64,000 nucleotides of DNA from Nissolia schottii (Eukaryota > Streptophyta > Magnoliopsida > Fabales > Fabaceae). Below the pieces are notes generated by a model that worked only from the letters and a program-made list of their open reading frames with translations, searched no databases and was not told the origin of the DNA. The DNA lies in assembly GCA_003254905.1 (NCBI GenBank), contig QANU01010622.1, positions 304,100 through 368,099 on the forward strand, written 5' to 3'. Below, in pieces: positions 26,301-35,811 of this stretch; within the stretch, counting starts at the first letter, position 1; the number at the start of each line of letters is the position of its first letter. The position numbers and the translations under genes were made by a program.

Positions 26301-27097
26301 AACCGCAAAAGATAACAAATGAGACTTGGCTCACCATCAGTTAATTTCTTTTCTGTAACTTGTAACCCTGATACAGATGCTAGAACTGCAGCATAAGATC
26401 ATGTTAATTTTAGAGTCTTACTAGAAGCAGGATAGTTTTCATGTAAACAAACCAAAGGAATTGTGCACTAAAATAACATAATATAAAGCTCCAGGCATCC
26501 CAAGTTTTAAATACATGGGTCCCTTACCTGAAATTGCTGGAGTAAGTACACCATCACCAATGACCATGCAAGCACCAAACAATACCACAATAAGCAACGC
26601 TGTTCTTAACCTTTTATGCTTCTCCAGAAACCTCTTCAGTGGAGAAGAGGATACAGCCTGTGACGAGGGACCATATTTGTAGGATGATAACTCCTCATCA
26701 GCTGCTTGTTGATTAGGGAGTAAATTAAACTTGGCGTGCCTGCAGAGCAGCGAATAAAGAGCAAATGTTCCACCTGACGACAGTGGTATGATAATCAGAT
26801 CATACAGTTCATAACCTTTCTACAAGAAAAGAATTTTAAGAAGGCCATCAGAATACCTTCACTGTTATCATCAGCACTCAATACAATGAATACATATTTA
26901 ATCAAGGGTATTAATGTTAGGGTCCAGAAAATCAACGAAAAGGCTCCAAATATGGTTTCTTCATCGTGGTGGTTCTTCAACTTTCCTTGAAACGTGCTTG
27001 TGAAAACATAGAGAGGTGAAGTGCTCAGATCTCCATACACCACACCAAAGCTTTGATAAGCTAACAATAGATTCCTAGAGAGATTCGCCCATGAAGA
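23344..27097 (-). CDS. KUP3: KUP/HAK/KT potassium transporter, KUP3-like (start exon not visible)
   Basis: A multi-pass membrane K+ transporter. Visible coding exons, 5' to 3': 27097-26857, 26773-26528, 26385-26335, 26231-25971, 25774-25722, 25329-25215, 25125-24871, 24431-23344. All junctions are GT-AG and phases agree, giving 769 residues plus TAG. The family signature [15 protein letters not shown] is at residues 18-32 of this product. [11 protein letters not shown] and [17 protein letters not shown] lie in exons 2-4, [19 protein letters not shown] in exon 7, and the long cytosolic tail in exon 8, ending [10 protein letters not shown]. The tail and [19 protein letters not shown] blocks resemble Arabidopsis KUP3 (about 790 residues), so the symbol is by resemblance. 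The first exon shown begins at a splice acceptor (SSWANLSRN), and the initiator Met must lie in a 5' exon, perhaps in the N gap 540 bp upstream. A 77-bp tandem duplication at this acceptor is the oddity (see 27051-27204). Confidence 0.93.
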
Positions 27098-27204
27098 CTG
27101 CAAAGCACCAAACAAACCAAGCAAACTCTTTGATAAGCTAACGATAGATTCCTAGAGAGATTCACCCATGAAGACTGCAAAGCACCAAACAAACCAAGCA
27201 AACT
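27051..27204 (-). repeat. 77-bp tandem duplication covering the KUP splice acceptor
   Basis: Two adjacent 77-bp copies (27051-27127 and 27128-27204) differ at only two bases. Each contains a pyrimidine tract, TTTGCAG and the start of the KUP exon. The unit is not a multiple of three. The gene-proximal acceptor (exon from 27097) keeps the transporter frame, while the distal one (exon from 27174) reads SSWVNLSRN, then shifts frame and stops within the second copy. The duplication is probably recent. Confidence 0.9.
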
Positions 27205-27249
27205 ATCGTTTCCATGATTCAAGTAAGCGAAAATCCACCAACACTGCAA

Positions 27250-27713
27250 AGTTTTTTACATTGTCATCCAATCAGATTCTTAAATACATTACTTTTGAAG
27301 GAGCGAAAGAGAAAATCAATCATTAATATTAACATGACAAAATTTGATAGGTTGACCGTATAAAAAAAACTTTACATTATCAGTCAATAGAAATTAAACT
27401 CAAAGAAAATGAAATGAAAATGAAAACTTAAAAAATGAACTGGTGAACTACACCATCCAAAAACATTGCATCTCATAACCAAACAAAAAAGGGGGAAAAA
27501 AATTCAGTGCAATGGCACATATCGAAGGGAACAAAACAGTCAAAGAAACTCGACAAACAATTAAAATCAGACGAACTAACATATCAACGCATTGTTCAAG
27601 GTAAATTGAAAACTTCAGTGGTGGATCATGACCGATGCAAAAAAACACAGCTCAACGCGTTGCCAAGAAACAAAAATTCAGAAAAAAAAAAAACAACAAC
27701 AAAAAAAAACTTT
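27250..27713. other. KUP 5' region, no start exon recognised
   Basis: AT-rich, probably intron or 5' UTR of the KUP gene. I could not find a convincing ATG exon that splices to 27097. It ends in an A-rich run at the assembly gap. Confidence 0.4.
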
Positions 27714-28648
27714 NNNNNNNNNNNNNNNNNNNNNNNNNNNNNNNNNNNNNNNNNNNNNNNNNNNNNNNNNNNNNNNNNNNNNNNNNNNNNNNNNNNNNNN
27801 NNNNNNNNNNNNNNNNNNNNNNNNNNNNNNNNNNNNNNNNNNNNNNNNNNNNNNNNNNNNNNNNNNNNNNNNNNNNNNNNNNNNNNNNNNNNNNNNNNNN
27901 NNNNNNNNNNNNNNNNNNNNNNNNNNNNNNNNNNNNNNNNNNNNNNNNNNNNNNNNNNNNNNNNNNNNNNNNNNNNNNNNNNNNNNNNNNNNNNNNNNNN
28001 NNNNNNNNNNNNNNNNNNNNNNNNNNNNNNNNNNNNNNNNNNNNNNNNNNNNNNNNNNNNNNNNNNNNNNNNNNNNNNNNNNNNNNNNNNNNNNNNNNNN
28101 NNNNNNNNNNNNNNNNNNNNNNNNNNNNNNNNNNNNNNNNNNNNNNNNNNNNNNNNNNNNNNNNNNNNNNNNNNNNNNNNNNNNNNNNNNNNNNNNNNNN
28201 NNNNNNNNNNNNNNNNNNNNNNNNNNNNNNNNNNNNNNNNNNNNNNNNNNNNNNNNNNNNNNNNNNNNNNNNNNNNNNNNNNNNNNNNNNNNNNNNNNNN
28301 NNNNNNNNNNNNNNNNNNNNNNNNNNNNNNNNNNNNNNNNNNNNNNNNNNNNNNNNNNNNNNNNNNNNNNNNNNNNNNNNNNNNNNNNNNNNNNNNNNNN
28401 NNNNNNNNNNNNNNNNNNNNNNNNNNNNNNNNNNNNNNNNNNNNNNNNNNNNNNNNNNNNNNNNNNNNNNNNNNNNNNNNNNNNNNNNNNNNNNNNNNNN
28501 NNNNNNNNNNNNNNNNNNNNNNNNNNNNNNNNNNNNNNNNNNNNNNNNNNNNNNNNNNNNNNNNNNNNNNNNNNNNNNNNNNNNNNNNNNNNNNNNNNNN
28601 NNNNNNNNNNNNNNNNNNNNNNNNNNNNNNNNNNNNNNNNNNNNNNNN
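27714..28648. other. Assembly gap (935 N)
   Basis: All bases are N. The KUP 5' exon and promoter may be inside. Confidence 1.
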
Positions 28649-29469
28649 ATGATATTTCAAAGTGAATTTTTTTAAAACAAGAAAATGAGGGGGCATTGTA
28701 TTATTAAATTATTTGGTGGGAATAATATACAACATACTTAATTGACCGTAAATCTTTAAATCAATCATTAATGTTAATAACATCGATCAAATTCATCCTT
28801 ATAGCACTAAGCCTCCTTTACTAAGGGTTAACAGTTGTTGAGGTGACACGTTTAGTACAATGCTAGACTCCCCTCTTGGATGCTTTCACGGCAGGGAGTC
28901 TCATATGACATTAAACATGTTACTTCAACAATTATTAATCTCGAGTGATAGAGGGTTGAAGCCGAAGATGAAATTGATGGACGTTTGCTGGACGAATTTA
29001 GGATTTTTCATAATTTAGGGGACAAACTTAATCGATGTTGTCAACTTTAGAGATGAATTTGAAGTTTTCCTTATTTAATTGATCGAATGGTAGCGGTGTT
29101 AGCAATTGCAACATTGCATAGAGAAAGAGAAAAGGAGAGAGAGATTGAAAAAGACTAGCTATGAGAGTAACTAATCTAACTAACTTCTAACAAACATAAT
29201 TACCGCATGGCTATAAAAAAACTTCTTTTAATTTACATTTATAAGATGGTTTCACACCTCCTTCTACTTTTTTTTGAAAGTAAAACATTTTAAACTTTAA
29301 AAAAAATTAGTATTTTGCCTTTTTTTAATTAATCTTTTAAATTGTATTTTAACATTTATTATTTTTCAAAAAAATATTTTTTTTATAAGCTAATCCGAAT
29401 GGACTTATTCAATTATATGCTTTATTTAGATGTTTACCTGATGTAAAATTACAGTACAACAGATTAGGA
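28649..29469. other. AT-rich intergenic DNA
   Basis: No gene. A stretch at about 29020-29070 (GATGTTGTCAACTTTAGAGATGAATTTG) resembles one arm of the foldback element at 51010-51262. Confidence 0.4.
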
Positions 29470-29797
29470 CATGTCATGTATTGAAAGAACTCAATATGTC
29501 ATCACATAAATTGTTTTCATGCCTTTGCCTATGTCGTCACATAAATTTCATTCGACAACTTTTGCGGCAGAATATGTGGCTCTATTACAGTTAGTTGAAG
29601 TTGATCTTTGGGGACCAGCACTTATTACATTTGCCAATGGTTTCGAACACGAGACATCATTCATAGATGTGTGTACAGTAAGGCTGGATCATTTTTTTCC
29701 TCTAAATAGAAAGTCCAATGTCTTATCTGTATTAACGAAATTTAAATCTAACAAAAATTACGCTGATTTCTTTTGTATTTTATCCGAATTACACTAA
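29470..29797 (+). pseudogene. Ty1/copia integrase fragment
   Basis: The 92-codon frame at 29519-29797 includes VDLWGPALITFANGFEHE, then TSFIDVCT, then FPLNRKSNVLSVLTKFKS. This is the start of a copia integrase core, with the first catalytic-type Asp in the DLWGP motif. Just upstream, remnants of the pre-integrase region are legible in shifted frames. A 17-bp near-identical pair (ATGTCATCACATAAATT at about 29495; ATGTCGTCACATAAATT at about 29531) suggests a small duplication. No reverse transcriptase or LTR is attached, so this is a dead fragment. Confidence 0.7.
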
Positions 29798-30202
29798 CTT
29801 CCTTATTAGTGTCAGTATTTTCTTTAATATTTTTTTTATTCTAATTATTTAATATTTATCATTATTAAAATTATTTCATCTTTATAAATTGTCTAGAGTT
29901 AATATACTAATATATATGACTCAATATTTATTGAAATTATTTAGTTCTTATTTAATAATTTTTTAAAATATGAATTTATTATAACATTTAAATTTTATTT
30001 TCATTTTAATAAAATAAGATAAAGATATTTTAGTAACATTCATATTCAACATTAATTAACTATTATGCATTATAGTCAAATAAATTAATATTTAAAAGAT
30101 TAAAAACGTAATTATTATTATTATTTAAAAAACAATTTTTTTTGCTAATATAATAATAATAATAGTAATAATACTAAATTGAAAATTTAATAATTTATAT
30201 TT

Positions 30203-31302
30203 GGGTAAGTTATGTTTTTAGTCTCTCATAATATGTGAATTTTGTGTTTTAACCCTCATATATTTTTTATTAGAAAATCGTCCCTCATAAATTTTTTTGT
30301 TAGATTTTAGTCCACGACGTCCATTTGAGCCATTAACTACTGATGTGACAATTAACTTGCTCATGTGACAATCACGTGGCACACACATGACATAGGGTTA
30401 ATTCAGTTTTAAGTCCGTCATAAATTGCAAAAAAAATTTTCACCCCTCATAAATTTTTCGTTAGGAAATCATCCCTTATAAATGTTTTTGTTAGGAAATT
30501 GTCCCTCACAAATTTTTTATTAGGTTTTAGTCCCTGTCATCCTCTATTGGGTAGTTAACTAGTAATGTGACAATTAACTTGGCCACGCGGTGAACACAAT
30601 TGACCCATTATTCAAACCAACACACCTAAACTTGACTCAGGTTGAACTAATTTTATTAAAAAAAAAAAACAATCTTTCTCTCTCTTGTCCCCTCCCCACT
30701 CTTTCCTTGCTCTCCTTCTCTCTTACCTCATCACTATGGCTTTCCCCACCCACATTCGACTCTCTGTTGACCGTCCTCTTTGTCGTTAAGGTTCATGATT
30801 ATCATATTTTTTTAATTTAGGGTCATGGATCATGGGTCACGGGTAGGACATTAATTAGGCGAATCAGGTCAAGAATTGGGTTTAGTGGTCATGTACATGA
30901 CATGTGTTTATCACATAACCAAGTTAACTGTTGCGTTAGTAGTTAACAACCCAAATGAAGGATGATAGGGACTAAAGTCTAACAAAAAAAATTATGAGGG
31001 ATAATTTCCTAATGAAAACATTTATAAGGGATGATTTCCTAATGAAAATTTTATGAGGAGTACTAAAAAAATAAAATTCGTGATTTATGAGAGACTAAAA
31101 CCTGAATTAACTTTATGTCATGTGTGTGGCACATGACGGTCACGTAGCCAAGTTAACTGTTAGAAATTACGGTCCAAATGGACAGTAAAAACTAAAACTT
31201 AACAAACAAAATTTATGAGGGACGATTTCCAAACAAAAAATTTATGAGAGAGTAAAGTACAAAATTTAAAATTTATGAGGGACTAAAAACATGATTATCT
31301 CA
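30203..31302. mobile_element. Foldback (MULE-like) element, 1.1 kb, with 9-bp target duplication
   Basis: Left end GGGTAAGTTATGTTTTTAGT matches the reverse complement of the right end (GAGATAATCATGTTTTTAGT). Long inverted arms of several hundred bases repeat units around GTCCCTCATAAATTTTT and TTAGGAAAT. Flanks are TTTATATTT (30194-30202) and ATTATATTT (31303-31311), matching at 8 of 9 bases, a Mutator-like duplication size. The centre (about 30600-30840) is a different pyrimidine-rich segment. No transposase. Confidence 0.75.
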
Positions 31303-31311
31303 TTATATTTT

Positions 31312-32105
31312 TATTAATCACGTATCTTCTATTTTATAAAAAAAATAATATGTAGAATTATTGATAAATGGCATTTTCATAAAAAATAAGATGATAAAAA
31401 CAAAATAATGGAGATTTAATAATAAAATATAAAATGGATCAAAGCATAGCATAGATTCATGGGGGGGGAGGTTTGGGTATGTTTTAAAAATACAGGGGAG
31501 AGGAGTGTAATAAGGGCATATATTAAGAGAGCGGAGTGTAATTTATTTAATAAATTTAAATAAGTTAAATTTCCTTTGTTTTCTTTTATCTCTCCTATTT
31601 TAATTTTTTAAGGTTTCGAAATATTTGTTTTTCTGTAATATCTAAGTGTAATTATTTATTTTCTTTTATTTATATTCTTAATTATAGTGAAACATTTATT
31701 AGTATAATTGATGTAAGGAGTGTAATAATTATATTAAAAATAAAAAATTGTATTTTCATTTATATTGAGATAATTTTATCAATTCATATTATTTATACAT
31801 TTTTACGATAATTTATTTTTTTACCTTAATATGTGTTATTTTTTTGGAAAAATAAAATAAAATGGAGTGAATCTTGATTTCTAAATCAATCTAATTCTTT
31901 TCTTTTTGACATGTAAATCAAATTAATTCTCATTAACAAAAGAGTTTGAGTGACATATTTTTTTATACATCAGTCAAAGAGAAGAGAAGGCTACGTTCCT
32001 ATTTTAAATTACATATGAAATCATAGTTATTAGAAAAGCATTATAAATGGAACATTATTGATGCATAGAATAAATGCACCTACTGTGGATGGTAGCGACT
32101 ACTCA
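31312..32105. other. AT-rich intergenic DNA
   Basis: Nothing recognised beyond A/T runs and a G run at 31461-31469. Confidence 0.4.
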
Positions 32106-32200
32106 GTACTCAGTAGACTTCGTTTTGCTCCCCCGCGCTTCCTACGCGGGGAAGCTCTTGGCGCGTGAAATGCACCGCAGTTCCAAATGAGCGTGAACCA
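32106..32200. other. Short GC-rich segment of unknown origin
   Basis: Base composition contrasts sharply with its surroundings (CCCCCGCGCTTCCTACGCGG and neighbours). A 60-codon minus-strand frame spans it, but I recognise no family. It could be a captured exon or organelle-derived piece. Confidence 0.3.
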
Positions 32201-32290
32201 CTCGATATATATAATTTTCTTGATCCAATATAAAAGATATATGATAATAATGCTAATGAGTTACTGATAACAGAGAAGCCGCAACCAGAC

Positions 32291-32319
32291 AAAAAAGAAA
32301 AAGAAAAAGAAAAAGAAAT
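32291..32319 (+). repeat. (AAAAAG)n microsatellite
   Basis: About four to five perfect GAAAAA hexamers. Confidence 0.85.
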
Positions 32320-32419
32320 ACGGGCGAGTCCCGCGGGATAAATACATCTATATGGGTTTAGAAGGGGGTATTCCGTATATATGGAAAAAGGGGGAAATTT
32401 ACAAAAGTGTAGGGAGTTT

Positions 32420-32705
32420 TCTGAAATCGTTAAAATTGGGGGATTTTAAAAATAATAAAAATAAAAAAAAAATGAATAAGAGGGCTGAAATCGTTATAAG
32501 AGTGGTGATTTCAACCCCTTTTTAAAAAAAAAAATTACAGGGGCTGAAATCGTCACTCCCTATGCAATTTCGATGGCGATTTCAGCCCATTTTTTTAAAA
32601 AAATAATTTTTGAGGCTGAAATCGTTATGGAGGGTGGCAATTTCAGCCCTTTTTTAAAAAAAAAATCGAGGGGCTAAAATCGTCACCCCCTATAACAATT
32701 TCAGC
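32420..32705. repeat. Alternating hairpin array (GGCTGAAATCG units)
   Basis: Four units at about 32482-32520, 32540-32588, 32613-32650 and 32670-32705, each starting GGCTGAAATCG (or GGCTAAAATCG) and closing with its approximate complement (TGATTTCAACC, CGATTTCAGCC, CAATTTCAGCC). Runs of T4-7A7-11 separate them. Units 1 and 3 (ATCGTTAT..G) are the reverse complement type of units 2 and 4 (ATCGTCACYCCCTAT), so orientation alternates and the true period is about 131 bp. A degraded unit lies at about 32420. Not coding. Confidence 0.75.
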
Positions 32706-32967
32706 ATAAAAAAAATCACATAATCGTAATTTATTTGTACTGCCAATATTTTGAAAAAATATTTCTTCCAAATCAATGCATATGTAAAAAATCCGAGTCC
32801 TGCTTTTCAATTTGAAGAATTCTCGGATAGACGCTTAAGGATTCTTTATTTGAGAAATGTTACAATGGTCTTGGGTCTACATAGGTTTATATGAGCTTGA
32901 GACCTAATAAAGCAATAGGAGAGAGAAAATTAAAGTAGTATATATACAGTGATGGGTGAATTTAAGT

Positions 32968-33001
32968 GCACCATGCACCATGCACCATGCACCATGCACC
33001 A
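32968..33001 (+). repeat. (GCACCAT)n heptamer minisatellite
   Basis: Almost five perfect tandem copies of GCACCAT. Confidence 0.9.
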
Positions 33002-33032
33002 CAACATTTTTCACTGAAGATTTTATTATATA

Positions 33033-33312
33033 CTTCTTTTCTTTTGTTCATTTTTTTTTGTCATTTCTTAAATAAAAAATTGTTTAAGATTATTTGTCAT
33101 TTAAATAGATTAAGAAAATATTAAATATATTTTTTGTAAGTTTACCTTTCTTATTTCTCATACTCTCAATAACACTTAATTGCTATAACACAAACTACTC
33201 AATGTTAATTTTGTCTACACACTTTATATTTTCCCTATCTGAGTGCTCATCAAATAATTTATTAAACTTTGTATTTTTATCAAAAATGACAACAAAAACT
33301 GGACGAAGGGAG
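33033..33312. mobile_element. Stowaway-type MITE, diverged left end
   Basis: The right end TGGACGAAGGGAG is the Tc1/mariner-related Stowaway terminal pattern (reverse complement CTCCCTTCGTCCA). It is followed by TA (33313-33314). The left end at 33033 (CTTCTTTTCTTTTGTTCA) is diverged and preceded by TA (33031-33032). Confidence 0.6.
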
Positions 33313-33324
33313 TACTAATACGTT

Positions 33325-33758
33325 TAGGGGTGTCAAAACGGGCGGGCCGGGCCCATTTAGGCCCGCCCGTTAAGGCCCAACTCGTTAAGGCCCGCGGGCC
33401 TAAATGGACCGGGACAAAAATATGCATTTTTTTCAAGCCCGACTCGTTTATGGTCGGTCCGCGGGCCTAAACGGGCCACCCGCCAGCCCATTTATTTTTT
33501 TAAAAATATTTAAAAATTTAAAAAAATTCAAAAAAAGTCTAAAAAAAGTTCAAAAAATTCAAAAAAAAATTTAAAAATTATTTTTAAAAAATTCACGGGT
33601 AAACGAGCCAGCCCGAGGGCCAAACGGGTCGGGCCTAAACGGGTCGGGCTTAAACGGGCCGGTTCAATATTTTTTCAAATTTTCGCGGGCCTATTTTTTG
33701 CATATAAAGCCCGTCCATTTAATCGGGTAAACGGCCCGGGCCCATTTTGACAGCCCTA
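33325..33758. mobile_element. Complete non-autonomous hAT element, GC-rich
   Basis: Starts TAGGGGTGTCAAAA and ends TTTTGACAGCCCTA, an inverted repeat of the common plant hAT type. Flanking 8-bp target sites AATACGTT (33317-33324) and AATACATT (33759-33766) differ by one base. Subterminal DNA is built from GGGCCGGGC/GGCCCGCGGG units. 434 bp, no transposase. Confidence 0.88.
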
Positions 33759-33789
33759 AATACATTAGCATACTCTTCAACTGTATCTA

Positions 33790-35055
33790 AAAATCAAAAT
33801 GACAGAGGAGTGAGTTGTAAACTTAGTGGTTGATACCACAGTACCACTCACATAACATGTACTGAACAAATAGCATAAACACACACACATACACACACAT
33901 AACTGAAAATAAATAAATACGAGATGATCCAAATAATAGCATTTGTAAATGTTTTGAAGGTACCAATACTGAATAAGAAACTAATACGATAACTATGTAA
34001 CACTATCCACCTCCAACGGAGGGGTCAAGGAGAGATACATCTTGATCCTTGCTCAAGGGAGTGTCTGCTCAACCTTGCTTTGCTAAGATAAATATTTGCA
34101 GTCCAGTTGCACTGGAACCCGTGATGTATACTAAAATTACTGTGGGTACATTGAACCCATAAAATACACTAAGATCAATGTAGGTACACTGAACCCATAT
34201 CTGTGACTCACTGAGTGTGTTGAACTCATGCCAATAACTGAATTATAATATATAAATGATGATATTGCTAAAATGTAAGTTTGCTATCCTAGTGTTCACA
34301 TGTGTAATTGATTATGATACTTTAATTATCATGGACCCACTTTCATACTACATAGAAGTCGGCCTAAACAAACCGTTATAAGCATACAGTCACATATCAT
34401 GTATATAAGTATCTGCTTAGGCCTAACATGTGATTACTAAGCATATGAGAATTTAACTAACCAAGATTCTGAATAGATAATTAATTAAATAATGAAGTAA
34501 CTAATAAAACATTTTAGCATGACTCGATTGACAGATCGCTAATGCGGCACACCGTCAATGCACTAGGACCTCCACTCACTTGGAATGGCTTAAGACTAAG
34601 GAACACTGGTACTGGAAGCTTCGAGCAGCATAGTGTTGGCACCTGGATTGGCTAGTAAACACCACACTATGAGAAACTAACAAAATAACACTACTAAAGG
34701 TTGTCACAGTAGCAAACTGGAATCGCTACGACAAATTGGCATCACCACGGCGGTCATGGACCGCCACAGCGTTACCACTACCAAATTAGTGGCTCCAGGG
34801 CCTACTACCCTAAGCCACCCTAAAAAGACTAACTACCTACCCTAAGTAAAGACGTTGCATCACCACAAGAAAAATAATTGAGCAGAAAAGTCTCACCACT
34901 GGGTGGAACCTTAGAAGCTCTAAAGGAATTTGCAATCATAGCTCTGCTTGGGGGTCTCTATTTATATAAAGAGGAGGACTTCCTCCTCTTATGCTGCTGT
35001 TGTGTCACTTGCTCCGTGTCACTGCATTACCCTTCTAAAGACATGGGGTATCACA
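33790..35055 (-). mobile_element. LTR of gypsy-like family 2, copy A (truncated)
   Basis: Homologous along its length to the LTRs at 39545-41366 and 57466-59633. The minus strand starts TGTGATACCCC (at 35055), carries a TATATAAATAGAGACCCC promoter (plus about 34953-34968) and shares blocks such as GGTGGAACCTTA, GGCCTACTACCCTAAGCCACCC and an ATACC(A/G)CAGTACC segment. The 3' part present in copy B (39545-39880) is missing, so it is truncated at about 33790. No coding sequence. Confidence 0.7.
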
Positions 35056-35308
35056 AAGGAAAAAAGAGCTCAAAATACTTCGCTACTCTTTGGTGAGCAC
35101 CAAGAAAAAGGTAGTTATTGCAGAGGAAGATAAAAAGAAACTTCTTTCCCAGCGTCAAGTATCCAAGGAGTCTACCAAAAAGCATGAGGCTGATGATCTC
35201 CATTATCAGGAGGAGTATCGTCAATGCTTGACCTTTACCAAGGAAGTTGTGATGAAGCCTTTAAGGTTACTATGGGTTATGTCTGCCATTTTGTCCGAGA
35301 CTTTGATT
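35056..35308 (+). pseudogene. Plus-strand coding-like remnant, left part
   Basis: Open frame 35090-35365 begins with Lys-rich sequence (KKKVVIAEEDKKKLL). The 3' part also reads in the next frame as GYVCHFVRDFD, and that frame continues on the far side of the solo LTR at 41367 (see that entry). The product is unknown. The hydrophilic style recalls accessory, gag-like ORFs of gypsy elements, but this is inference. Confidence 0.35.
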
Positions 35309-35811
35309 GGTGTCACCATGGTTATCAAACTCGCGAGTTTAAGTAAACTCGTGGAGCCTCCATAAACTCAGATCGTAAACTCGTACGAGTTTACCTATTA
35401 TTAAAAAAATATTTTAAAAAATTATTATGCTACAAAAATATATTTAATAAAACTTGAAATTCATAAATACTTTTAACTCCATAAAAAACACAAATAAATA
35501 CGAAATATATGAGTTCTAAGTTGAATTCATACATAATACTCATTCCAAGTTCACAACAAAACACACTAAAAGAAAGAAAATATAAAGTACTAACATACAA
35601 TATAGTTCAAACTTCAAATACAAAAGTTTCAAAATTCAAATCCTCCAACATCCTCAATAGCATCTTCATCATCATCATCTTCCTCTTCCTCTTCATTAGA
35701 CACAACTTCATTATGATCAATAATTACATCATTAAGTGAAACATTTTCAACATCCACATCAATGGGATCATCAGGGATCATATTTTCGGCATCCACTTCA
35801 ATAGAATGATG

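Noticed and set aside
27507..28696. Frames of about 350 codons across the N gap
   Set aside because: They consist of unknown bases and have no sequence support.
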